A stretch of DNA of 7,902 bases from CAYJWL01 sp964373855 (GTDB lineage Bacteria > Patescibacteriota > Andersenbacteria > UBA10190), in NCBI GenBank assembly GCA_964373855.1, contig CAYJWL010000038.1:1-7902 (forward strand), in the 5' to 3' direction. This document shows, in pieces, positions 1 through 6,718 of the stretch. Positions within the stretch are counted from its first letter, which is position 1, and each line of letters begins with the position of its first letter. A program made the translations under genes and the position numbers. The notes beneath the pieces were generated by a model. That model made no database searches. It was not told the origin of the DNA and was given only the letters and a program-made list of their open reading frames with translations.

Positions 1-1
1 C

Positions 2-1099
2 CATCCGAAAATTGGTTTCCCGCGCTTTAAGAGATATGGGGCCCAGATGCTGGTTGCTATCATAGTCGGTGTCATCGTCTTTGCCCCGCTCGGCTGGTAT
101 TTCATTCAGCATGCCGATGCTTTTATCGGCCGCGCCGGACAGGTATCGATATTTAATCCTGATCTGCAACAAGAGGTAGGTGGCGGCACTTTAATGGGAA
201 CCTTGTCGTATTCGGTTCGAGGCACATTGCTGGCTTTCTTCGCCGGCAGCGGCGACCTGAATTGGCGACATAATGTGGCCGGGTATCCGTTGCTCAATCC
301 GCTGGTTGGCTTTTTGCTCCTGCTGGGGATTGCCTGGGCTATTCACGGCTCGGTAACAACTGCCTGGCAGATTATAAAGGGGAAGGAAGTCCACCTTGGA
401 ATGATCTATCCCTATTTGCTTCTTTTAATGCTGGGCATGCTGCTGCCGATTGTGACAACGGCCGAGGGCATCCCGCACGCTCTTCGCTCGGTTGGCTTAA
501 TCGCGCCGATTTTCATACTGGCCGGGACGGCCGGGGCAGTGGTAGTTCATTGGGTTCTCCAGAAGGCGAGCAATGAGCCGCTGCGGGCAGTGGTGTTGGG
601 ATTAATGATCGGTGCCCTGATCCTTGGCGGGTTATATGATGCCGCTCTTTACTTTATCGTGGCGCGCAATGACAGTGCCGCCGCCTATGCGTACCGGGCG
701 GATCTGACCGATGTGGCGGCGTACATTAATACGTATGCGCAGGAACATCCAGCGGGACCGCGGCCGTTCCTGGTGCTGGATGCGTTCTCCCGGCAGACGG
801 TTCATTATTTAGCCAGCGTTGCCGCCCATGATTATTTAGAGCATCCTGATGCAGATAGACACAAGTATGCTGATCTTGATCCGGCAACCAGCCACACAAC
901 TGCAATTTCGCCCGGTGAGATTATGATCTTTACTCAATCTACTATCCCTGACGCCGACCGCTATGAGCAGATTCATCGGGACAAAATTGATATAGTGGAA
1001 TCCCGCTTCAATCGCTTCGGACAGGAGATTATGAGAGTTTATCGAGGCAAAAACGCAGACGGGGAGACCGAAGATAAGCAATTCGATTTAGATGCGTAG
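2..1099 (+). CDS. Membrane glycosyltransferase, GT39/PMT-like, C-terminal part (5' end outside window)
   Basis: The reading frame is open to the left edge: 15 sense codons precede the first ATG at 47, and that ATG has no ribosome binding site. The gene therefore almost certainly starts upstream, and only its last 365 or so codons are seen. Counting from the ATG at 47, hydrophobic membrane segments lie near residues 1-20, 83-105, 119-138, 147-169 and 180-205. A soluble tail of about 140 residues follows. The stretches FIGRAGQVSIFNP, GDLNWRHNVAGYPLL and TAEGIPHALRSVG resemble polytopic lipid-linked-sugar glycosyltransferases of the GT39/PMT (ArnT-like) group that are common in CPR genomes. Such enzymes move a sugar from a polyprenyl-phosphate carrier to an acceptor at the outer face of the membrane. 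The catalytic first extracellular loop is not in the window, so donor and acceptor cannot be named. The gene ends with TAG at 1097-1099, just before a repeat array. Family recognition is from memory of the motifs. Confidence 0.72.
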   Translation, partial: HPKIGFPRFKRYGAQMLVAIIVGVIVFAPLGWYFIQHADAFIGRAGQVSIFNPDLQQEVGGGTLMGTLSYSVRGTLLAFFAGSGDLNWRHNVAGYPLLNPLVGFLLLLGIAWAIHGSVTTAWQIIKGKEVHLGMIYPYLLLLMLGMLLPIVTTAEGIPHALRSVGLIAPIFILAGTAGAVVVHWVLQKASNEPLRAVVLGLMIGALILGGLYDAALYFIVARNDSAAAYAYRADLTDVAAYINTYAQEHPAGPRPFLVLDAFSRQTVHYLASVAAHDYLEHPDADRHKYADLDPATSHTTAISPGEIMIFTQSTIPDADRYEQIHRDKIDIVESRFNRFGQEIMRVYRGKNADGETEDKQFDLDA

Positions 1100-1100
1100 C

Positions 1101-1194
1101 ATTGGTAATCAGTAACTGGTAATTTGTAATTAGTAATTGTCAATGAGAGAGAAAATAGAGCCTAACCGATTACTGGTTACGGATTACCAATTAC
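1101..1194. repeat. Inverted array of degenerate 7-bp repeats around the start of the nucleotidyltransferase gene
   Basis: Five heptads of the form NGTAAYN run from 1104 to 1138 (for example GGTAATC, AGTAACT, TGTAATT). After a 28-nt unique stretch, four heptads of the reverse-complement form NNNTTAC run from 1167 to 1194 (CGATTAC, TGGTTAC, GGATTAC, CAATTAC). The arms 1101-1124 and 1168-1191 can pair along 24 positions with one mismatch and three G-U pairs. The loop holds the candidate start codons TTG 1137 and ATG 1143. The right arm lies within the reading frame. Confidence 0.85.
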
Positions 1195-2165
1195 AGGGGC
1201 CTCGCGATTTGGAATTAGCCATCTATCAAACCGTGCGCTATTACGATATTTTCGAAATGCCGGTAACTGCCACGCAAATCTGGCAGTGCTTATTGGTAGA
1301 GCAGGAAAATGATGAGCCGCGCTGGGGCGGCCGGGTACATTACACCTTACCGGAAGTGCAGCAGATATTGCGTGCATCACACTGGCTGCAGTCTCGTTTA
1401 GACACCCAGTGGGGTTACTATGCCTTGCGCGGAAGGAAGCATCTCATTCCACAGCGGCTGGTTCGCCACGGCCTGGCGCAAGATAAGTGGAAAATTACGT
1501 GCCGCGCCAGCCGGCTGCTGGCAGCCATGCCGTTCGTGCGGGGCTTGGCCGGTTCAGGTTCACTGGCACTCGACAATACCAAGCCCAGCAGCGATCTTGA
1601 TTTGCTCGTTATCGCCAAGGCCGGCCGTATATGGACGGCTCGGCTGTTTCTATTAGTAGCGCTGCAGCTTCTGGGGCGGCGCCGGAAATATTGGAATGAA
1701 CAGGCGCCGAATATGGTATGTCTTAACCATTACGTAACAGACGAACATCTTACCGTGCCGGCCGACATTCATAATACGTACACGGCCGAATCATATTCTC
1801 ACTTGGTGCCGATTTGGGGGAGGGAAATGGTGCACAAATTTCAGGAGGCAAACGGATCTTGGATTCGCCAGCACATCATGTCACCCGAGCTACCCGACGT
1901 GGCCCATCAATATGAAGTGCGCTTGTGGCGATGGACAGCCTTTTTAAAGCGCGGGCTGGAAGCGGTATTACTAGAACCGATCGGAGATATGGTCGAACGA
2001 GCGGCCGAAAGCATTCAGCGGCGCATTATCCGCCGGCATTACCAGCTCTCCCAGCCGGGGCGCATTGTGCTTTCGGCGCAGGAATTGGCTTTCCATCCCG
2101 ACACCAAGGTGCCGGCCATTCTAGGCGTTCTGCACCAGGATCCGGGACAGAAAGCATTGTTATAA
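1143..2165 (+). CDS. Pol-beta-superfamily (MNT-type) nucleotidyltransferase domain protein
   Basis: This is a soluble protein of about 340 residues. Counted from the TTG at 1137, residues 136-160 hold the nucleotidyltransferase signature: a Gly-Ser-Gly turn at 139-141, then D153-L-D155 twelve residues later. This matches hG[GS]x(9-13)Dh[DE]h, in which the two aspartates bind metal. The N-terminus (LELAIYQTVRYYDIFEMPVT, about residues 25-44) resembles a small helical, winged-helix-like region seen in CPR proteins of this type. The substrate is unknown; nucleotide or sugar-nucleotide transfer and toxin-antitoxin-like activity are all possible. Start choice is uncertain. ATG 1143 and TTG 1137 lie inside a repeat hairpin and lack a Shine-Dalgarno sequence. 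TTG 1209 is preceded by AGGGG at 1196-1199 or so and begins exactly where the family-like sequence begins. The upstream neighbour is a membrane glycosyltransferase, which weakly suggests a surface-polysaccharide role. The gene ends with TAA. Confidence 0.68.
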   Translation: MREKIEPNRLLVTDYQLQGPRDLELAIYQTVRYYDIFEMPVTATQIWQCLLVEQENDEPRWGGRVHYTLPEVQQILRASHWLQSRLDTQWGYYALRGRKHLIPQRLVRHGLAQDKWKITCRASRLLAAMPFVRGLAGSGSLALDNTKPSSDLDLLVIAKAGRIWTARLFLLVALQLLGRRRKYWNEQAPNMVCLNHYVTDEHLTVPADIHNTYTAESYSHLVPIWGREMVHKFQEANGSWIRQHIMSPELPDVAHQYEVRLWRWTAFLKRGLEAVLLEPIGDMVERAAESIQRRIIRRHYQLSQPGRIVLSAQELAFHPDTKVPAILGVLHQDPGQKALL

Positions 2166-2184
2166 AAACCATCAATGATAAAGA

Positions 2185-2215
2185 CCGCGGGCGACGCCAC
2201 GGGAGTCCCCCGCGG
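2185..2215 (+). repeat. GC-rich palindrome upstream of groESL
   Basis: CCGCGGG (2185-2191) pairs with CCCGCGG (2209-2215). Inside, after a C-C mismatch, GAC (2193-2195) pairs with GTC (2205-2207), leaving a 9-nt loop. The stem is very stable but no T-run follows, so it is not a classical intrinsic terminator. It could still end or stabilise the mRNA of the preceding gene. It shares its CCGCGG...GAC/GTC...CGCGG design with palindromes at 4401-4420 and 7872-7886. Confidence 0.6.
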
Positions 2216-2242
2216 AGGGCGGAGGCACTGCGAGCTAAAAGC

Positions 2243-2272
2243 TTGACACGTTAGCACTCTCTGTCTTAGAGT
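2243..2272 (+). promoter_or_regulatory. Predicted vegetative promoter of groESL
   Basis: A perfect -35 hexamer TTGACA lies at 2243-2248. With an 18-nt spacer, a -10-like TAGAGT (4 of 6 consensus bases) lies at 2267-2272. Transcription would start near 2279, giving a leader of about 110 nt before groES. The -10 box lies inside the CIRCE operator, so repressor binding would directly block RNA polymerase. The -35 call is strong; the -10 call is weaker. Confidence 0.6.
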
Positions 2273-2277
2273 GCTAA
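2251..2277 (+). promoter_or_regulatory. CIRCE operator (HrcA binding site) of groESL
   Basis: The sequence is TTAGCACTC, nine bases, then GAGTGCTAA. This is a perfect 9-bp inverted repeat with a 9-nt spacer, identical to the CIRCE consensus. The HrcA repressor binds CIRCE and releases it when chaperonin is occupied by unfolded protein, so groESL is predicted to be heat-inducible and feedback controlled by GroEL. hrcA itself is not in this window. Confidence 0.97.
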
Positions 2278-2290
2278 TGTAGTTAAGAAT

Positions 2291-2327
2291 ATGCGCCGGG
2301 CTTGTATTATGCGCCCACCAGGCGTAT
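2291..2327 (+). promoter_or_regulatory. Hairpin in the groESL 5' leader
   Basis: ATGCGCC (2291-2297) can pair with GGCGTAT (2321-2327, one G-U), stacked on GGGC (2298-2301) with GCCC (2313-2316). A 4-nt bulge ACCA and an 11-nt loop remain. The structure ends five bases before an AGGAG motif at 2332-2336. It may protect the leader or modulate translation. The same stretch also contains a weak promoter-like pair, TTGTAT 2302-2307 and TATACA 2325-2330 with a 17-nt spacer, which could give CIRCE-independent transcription. Both readings are inference. Confidence 0.35.
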
Positions 2328-2344
2328 ACATAGGAGTTCTTTGC

Positions 2345-2368
2345 ATGTTCCTTATGAATACTACTTAA
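2345..2368 (+). CDS. Possible 7-codon leader ORF upstream of groES
   Basis: ATG at 2345 opens a short frame encoding MFLMNTT and stops at TAA 2366-2368. It has the best Shine-Dalgarno sequence of the operon: AGGAG at 2332-2336, 8 nt before the ATG. groES itself is preceded only by a purine-rich AAGAAG (2374-2379). The stop lies 21 nt before the groES ATG and in the same frame. Ribosomes ending here could re-initiate at groES, and they would also open the small hairpin CTTAA/TTAAG (2364-2368 with 2372-2376) that overlaps the weak groES site. Such a short frame can arise by chance, so confidence is low. Confidence 0.28.
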   Translation: MFLMNTT

Positions 2369-2389
2369 TCCTTAAGAAGATGTATTTAT

Positions 2390-2683
2390 ATGAAGATCGA
2401 ACCACTGCATGACAGGGTTGTCATCCGGCCGGCTTCACCTGAAGAGGTGACTGCATCTGGCCTCGTGATTCCCCAAACGGCCGCTGACGAGAAGCCGATG
2501 CAAGGAGAAGTAATCGCAGTTGGCCCCGGCAAGCGACTGGACAACGGTCAAGTTGCTCCCGTGAGTGTCAAAAAAGGCGACACCGTTCTGTTTACCAAAT
2601 ATGCGCCGGATGAAGTTGAGATCGATGGTGAAGAATATCTGGTGATTGAGGAGGAAAAAATCCTCGGCATTGTGAAAAAATAA
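2390..2683 (+). CDS. groES: Co-chaperonin GroES (10 kDa chaperonin)
   Basis: The 97-residue protein has the standard length and the canonical N-terminus MKIEPLHDRVVIRP. The mobile loop, about residues 17-34, carries the hydrophobic GLVIP segment that docks onto the GroEL apical domain. The roof-loop and core strands follow (GEVIAVGPG, KKGDTVLFTKY, VEIDGEEYLVIEEEKILGIVKK). A heptameric GroES ring caps GroEL in the cytosol and encloses the folding client during the ATP cycle. The start is fixed by family length; only a weak AAGAAG precedes it. It is the first gene of a two-gene operon with groEL 48 nt downstream, under a CIRCE-controlled promoter. Nothing is truncated or unusual in the protein. 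Confidence 0.98.
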   Translation: MKIEPLHDRVVIRPASPEEVTASGLVIPQTAADEKPMQGEVIAVGPGKRLDNGQVAPVSVKKGDTVLFTKYAPDEVEIDGEEYLVIEEEKILGIVKK

Positions 2684-2687
2684 ATTT

Positions 2688-4394
<1,707 letters not shown>

Positions 4395-4396
<2 letters not shown>

Positions 4397-4431
4397 GCCT
4401 CCGCGGACTTTAGTCCGTGGCTCTAGCGGAG
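4395..4431 (+). repeat. Palindrome directly after groEL (CCGCGGAC-TTTA-GTCCGTGG)
   Basis: CCGCGGAC (4401-4408) pairs with GTCCGTGG (4413-4420, one G-U) around a TTTA tetraloop. GAG 4395-4397 and CTC 4421-4423 can extend the stem past a 3-nt bulge, overlapping the groEL TGA stop. An alternative pairing is CTCCGC 4399-4404 with GCGGAG 4426-4431. No T-run follows. It probably shields the groEL mRNA 3' end or is a dispersed palindromic repeat. Confidence 0.65.
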
Positions 4432-4436
4432 ACGAA

Positions 4437-4509
4437 ACCCCGCACCGAAGGCCCGCCACAACGTCATTCATCTCCCTAGCTAAAATCCGGGGCCTTCTGG
4501 TGCTGGGGT
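4437..4509 (+). other. Long imperfect hairpin in the groEL 3' region, unknown role
   Basis: All 18 bases of 4437-4454 can pair with 4490-4509, leaving only two single-base bulges (T4498 and T4504) and a 35-nt loop. Left-arm segments ACCCC, GCACC and GAAGGCCC match right-arm GGGGCCTTC, GGTGC and GGGGT. Together with the preceding palindrome this makes a highly structured stretch between the groEL stop and the terminator. It could be an mRNA-stabilising 3' UTR, a processed small RNA, or the remains of a palindromic mobile repeat. No protein-coding frame is convincing here. Confidence 0.5.
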
Positions 4510-4530
4510 AGTCGCATCGCTCGAATATTG

Positions 4531-4569
4531 AAAGAACAAGGTCTCCCATTGCGGAGGCTTTGTTTTTTT
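4531..4569 (+). terminator. Strong intrinsic terminator of groESL
   Basis: AAGGTCTCC (4538-4546) pairs with GGAGGCTTT (4553-4561, two G-U) around the loop CATTGC. C4537-G4562 extends the stem, and the upstream A-rich bases pair with the T-run, so pairing can reach 16 bp. Seven T residues (4563-4569) follow. The A-rich upstream arm could also serve the opposite strand, but no gene needs it there. Confidence 0.88.
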
Positions 4570-4588
4570 AATCAGTGGGGAGTATGAT
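4560..4588 (+). promoter_or_regulatory. Predicted promoter of the small membrane protein gene
   Basis: TTGTTT (4560-4565) and TATGAT (4583-4588, 5 of 6 consensus bases) are separated by 17 nt. The -35 box lies in the T-run of the groESL terminator. Transcription would start near 4595 and give a leader of about 145 nt containing the inverted heptad arrays. No other good promoter is visible between the terminator and the gene. Confidence 0.42.
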
Positions 4589-4599
4589 GAAGTGGCGAT

Positions 4600-4732
4600 G
4601 CTAAAATCAAATCTCACAGCGCAAAGCGCAAAACAGCAACTGAAAAACCAAAACTTCAAAACCGATGAAGTTGTCGGCAGTTTTTTCGTTTTTTTAAGTT
4701 GTAATTTTAACTTTTGAATTTTAAGTTTTGGA
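4600..4732 (+). repeat. Inverted arrays of 7-bp repeats in the leader of the DUF4870-like gene
   Basis: From 4600 to 4662 an A-rich sequence repeats roughly every 7 nt around a CAAAA core (GCAAAGC, GCAAAAC, TCAAAAC). After about 28 nt of unique sequence (4663-4690), a T-rich array runs from 4691 to 4732 (TTTTAAC, TTTTGAA, TTTTAAG, TTTTGGA). The arms are complementary: 4648-4660 pairs with 4719-4731 with one mismatch. The unique centre can form AACTTC/GAAGTT (4652-4657 with 4667-4672) and is followed by T6 (4681-4686) and T7 (4689-4695) runs, which looks like an attenuator. The array stops 6 nt before the ATG. Confidence 0.7.
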
Positions 4733-4738
4733 TTCCAT

Positions 4739-5113
4739 ATGGCTGACCAACTTTCTCCAAGTGGACCACAAAGGCAAAGCCTGCCGACCGATAACAGGGG
4801 AAATGATAATGACATTACCGGCGTTGAGCCGAATAAACTGATGGCAGCGCTTTCCTATGTGGGCGTGTTAGTTCTCATCCCGCTGCTGGTGAGCCGGAAA
4901 GATCCATTTGTTAGTTTTCATGCCAAGCAGGGTTTAGTCATTTTTATCGGTGAAATTCTTGCTTCTATCATTGTTGCCTGGGCACCGCTGATCGGTAATC
5001 TGCTATTTCTGCTCATGATTGTTGCCTCCATCGCCGGATTCATTCAAGCCATTCAAGGCAAATGGTGGAAAGTGCCCGGCGTTGGCACGTTAGCCGAAAA
5101 ATTCAAGATATAG
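4739..5113 (+). CDS. Small membrane protein, DUF4870/Tic20-like
   Basis: This protein of 124 residues has a polar N-terminal tail (1-30, rich in Ser, Pro, Asn and Asp). It is followed by a first membrane segment near 34-51, a short loop SRKDPFVSFHAKQG, and further membrane segments near 64-81 and 83-103. The basic C-terminus reads VGTLAEKFKI. The loop pattern PFVxFHxKQG and the ending resemble the DUF4870/Tic20-like family of small integral membrane proteins, whose function in bacteria is not established. The ATG at 4739 has no clear Shine-Dalgarno sequence; the T-rich repeat array runs up to it. The next in-frame Met (M35) lies in the first membrane segment and would remove the tail, so 4739 is preferred. 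The gene is monocistronic, with a promoter-like sequence at 4560-4588 and a terminator at 5143-5162. Confidence 0.78.
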   Translation: MADQLSPSGPQRQSLPTDNRGNDNDITGVEPNKLMAALSYVGVLVLIPLLVSRKDPFVSFHAKQGLVIFIGEILASIIVAWAPLIGNLLFLLMIVASIAGFIQAIQGKWWKVPGVGTLAEKFKI

Positions 5114-5142
5114 CTCGGTAATTGGCTATCAGCGATAGTGCG

Positions 5143-5162
5143 GCCGCCGTTCGGCGGCTTTT
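5143..5162 (+). terminator. Intrinsic terminator after the small membrane protein gene
   Basis: GCCGCC (5143-5148) pairs with GGCGGC (5153-5158) around GTTC, followed by TTTT (5159-5162). The stem is strong but the T-run is short. A smaller hairpin CTATC/GATAG (5126-5138) precedes it. It separates the membrane protein gene from pyruvate kinase. Confidence 0.7.
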
Positions 5163-5169
5163 AAGGTTG

Positions 5170-5178
5170 TGTTACAAT
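5170..5178 (+). promoter_or_regulatory. Extended -10 promoter of pyruvate kinase
   Basis: TGTTACAAT fits the extended -10 pattern TGnTATAAT, with 5 of 6 bases matching in TACAAT (5173-5178). No good -35 box is present at the usual distance (TTCGGC lies at 5150-5155, inside the terminator stem), which is typical of extended -10 promoters. The predicted transcription start, about 7 nt downstream, falls on or next to the ATG at 5186. Confidence 0.5.
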
Positions 5179-5185
5179 GATTGGT

Positions 5186-6634
5186 ATGAATGTCAAAACC
5201 CGGACGATCGAGAACAATCGGACGAAGATAGTCTGCACCATCGGGCCTGCATCTTCTTCGCGCGGCGTGTTACAGGAAATAATCACGGCTGGGATGGATG
5301 TTGCCCGGATCAATTTCTCACACGGCGACCAGGAGACGAATTTAGGATTGCTGGAAAATATCCGACAGGCGGCGGAGCAGGCCGGCCGGCCGGTGGCGAT
5401 CCTGCAGGATTTGCAGGGACCGAAAATTCGCATTGGCTCATTGCCGGAAGCGGGCTTGGAATTATTGGAAGGCAAAATGGCCCGGCTGCAGGCCGGCGTG
5501 GTTGAGGCAGACCCCGGTGTGATCCCGGTTCCGTATGAAAGGCTCGCCCATGATGTGCGCCGCGGCGACCGGATTCTTATAGCGGACGGCACCCGCGAGC
5601 TGGAGGTTATGGATATCAGCGGGAATATGATTACGGCCAAAGTATTGCTCGGCGGCCATATCATTTCTTTCAAGGGAATTAATGTGCCAACCGTATCCTT
5701 ATCGGTTGATACCTTAACCGAGAAAGATGAGAGCGATCTGGCTTTTGGCCTTAAGCACGATATTGATTTTGTGGCGCTGTCGTTTGTGCGTTCGGCGGAC
5801 GATGTGCGTTTGTTGCGGGACATGATTGAAAGATACTTGCCCGCCGGGACAGCACCTCCGCAAGTGATTGTAAAAATTGAAAAACATGAGGCTTTGGAAC
5901 ATTTTGATGCCATTCTTAAAGAAACAGATGCGGTAATGATCGCGCGCGGCGATTTGGGGCTGGAGACGCCAGTGGCCAGGCTGCCGGTCCACCAAAAAGA
6001 ATTGATTGCCAAGTGCGTGGTGGCCGGCAAGCCGGTTATTACGGCCACGGAAATGCTGGCTTCGATGGAGCATAATCCGCGCCCAACAAGGGCGGAGGTG
6101 AGCGATGTAGCGAACGCGGCTATTGATCACACAGACGCTGTCATGCTATCGAACGAAACGGCCGTGGGCAGATATCCGGCAAGGTCTGTGGAAACCATGG
6201 CTGCCATTATCCGGCACACTGAAGAATCTCCGCTTGATAATTTAATGCCGCCTAAAGACGCGAGCGGCGCGCCGGTGCCTTCGGCGGTGGCGGCAGCGGC
6301 AGTTGAATTGAGTCGCCATGTGGGAGCGGCCGCGATATTGGTAACAACCAAGTCAGGGTATTCAGCTCGGGCAGTGGCGCGGTTCCGTCCGGAAATCCCG
6401 CTCTATGCGGCAACGTCCGAGCAGCGTACCCATAATCAGTTACTGCTCACGTGGGGGGTGACGCCGCTCTTGGCTGATGATTACCCCAATCCGGATACCA
6501 TGGTTGCCAACGCACTTGATATCCTGCGGGTTCAATATCATCTGGCGCCGGGCAGCAAGGTTGTAGTGGTATCAGGTTTGAAGCGATTGTCAGGACAGGG
6601 ATATGACAGCGTTGTGCGCGTGATGGAAATATAG
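5186..6634 (+). CDS. pyk: Pyruvate kinase, predicted K+-independent subtype
   Basis: The enzyme converts phosphoenolpyruvate and ADP to pyruvate and ATP, the last step of glycolysis, in the cytosol. Residues are counted from ATG 5177. The active-site strand RINFSHG has R44, N46 and S48. Catalytic lysine K233 and metal ligand E235 lie in VIVKIEKHE, and metal ligand D259 in ARGDLGLE. Helix ITATEMLASM (288-297) has Glu where Gln is usual. A B domain lies near 88-180, and a complete C-terminal domain near 365-485 contains TKSGYSARAVARFRP. QDLQGPKIRIG (77-87) has Lys where K+-dependent enzymes have Glu117, plus Leu-Gln and Ile at the linked positions. This is the known K+-independent signature. 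ATG 5177 overlaps the -10 box, so I prefer ATG 5186, probably read from a leaderless mRNA. The protein is full length, with no frameshift. Confidence 0.96.
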   Translation: MNVKTRTIENNRTKIVCTIGPASSSRGVLQEIITAGMDVARINFSHGDQETNLGLLENIRQAAEQAGRPVAILQDLQGPKIRIGSLPEAGLELLEGKMARLQAGVVEADPGVIPVPYERLAHDVRRGDRILIADGTRELEVMDISGNMITAKVLLGGHIISFKGINVPTVSLSVDTLTEKDESDLAFGLKHDIDFVALSFVRSADDVRLLRDMIERYLPAGTAPPQVIVKIEKHEALEHFDAILKETDAVMIARGDLGLETPVARLPVHQKELIAKCVVAGKPVITATEMLASMEHNPRPTRAEVSDVANAAIDHTDAVMLSNETAVGRYPARSVETMAAIIRHTEESPLDNLMPPKDASGAPVPSAVAAAAVELSRHVGAAAILVTTKSGYSARAVARFRPEIPLYAATSEQRTHNQLLLTWGVTPLLADDYPNPDTMVANALDILRVQYHLAPGSKVVVVSGLKRLSGQGYDSVVRVMEI

Positions 6635-6643
6635 AGGGAAATT

Positions 6644-6685
6644 TGTAACCTGTAATTTGTAACCTGTAATTTGTAATACTGGTAA
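6644..6685 (+). repeat. Tandem 7-bp/14-bp repeat between pyk and the convergent purC
   Basis: TGTAACCTGTAATT occurs twice in perfect tandem (6644-6657 and 6658-6671), followed by TGTAATA and a degenerate unit reaching 6685. The unit is the same GTAAY heptad as the array at 1104-1138. It begins 9 nt after the pyk stop codon and ends at the T-tract of the purC terminator. No inverted partner is visible. Confidence 0.85.
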
Positions 6686-6709
6686 AAAAAACCCACGCTA
6701 GGACGTGGG
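6684..6709 (-). terminator. Intrinsic terminator of purC
   Basis: Read on the - strand, CCCACG (6709-6704) pairs with CGTGGG (6697-6692) around TCCTAG. Eight T residues (complement of A6684-A6691) follow. It sits 9 nt after the purC stop codon. On the + strand there is no T-run after the stem, so it is not an efficient terminator for pyk. Confidence 0.85.
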
Positions 6710-6718
6710 CGTGGGTGA

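Noticed and set aside
1925..2254. 109-codon + strand ORF overlapping the end of the nucleotidyltransferase gene and the groESL promoter
   Set aside because: Out of frame with a gene having a clear catalytic motif; its Arg/Gly/Ala-rich translation is typical of a GC-driven shadow.
4514..4601. GCATCGC/GCGATGC inverted pair flanking the groESL terminator as a mobile-element end
   Set aside because: Only 7 bp, with no target duplication or transposase; compatible with chance.
4480..4815. 111-codon ORF on the - strand across the groEL terminator and repeat leader
   Set aside because: It runs through a terminator and the heptad arrays, which give its repetitive Lys/Leu and Phe/Cys stretches; no ribosome site or domain is visible.
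5177..5185. ATG 5177 as the start of pyruvate kinase
   Set aside because: Its first two bases are the last two of the -10 box TACAAT; a transcript from this promoter would begin downstream of it.
5161..6048. 295-codon ORF on the - strand opposite pyruvate kinase
   Set aside because: The coding strand encodes an unmistakable full-length pyruvate kinase; the antisense frame is open by composition and its Ser/Arg-rich translation shows no family motif.
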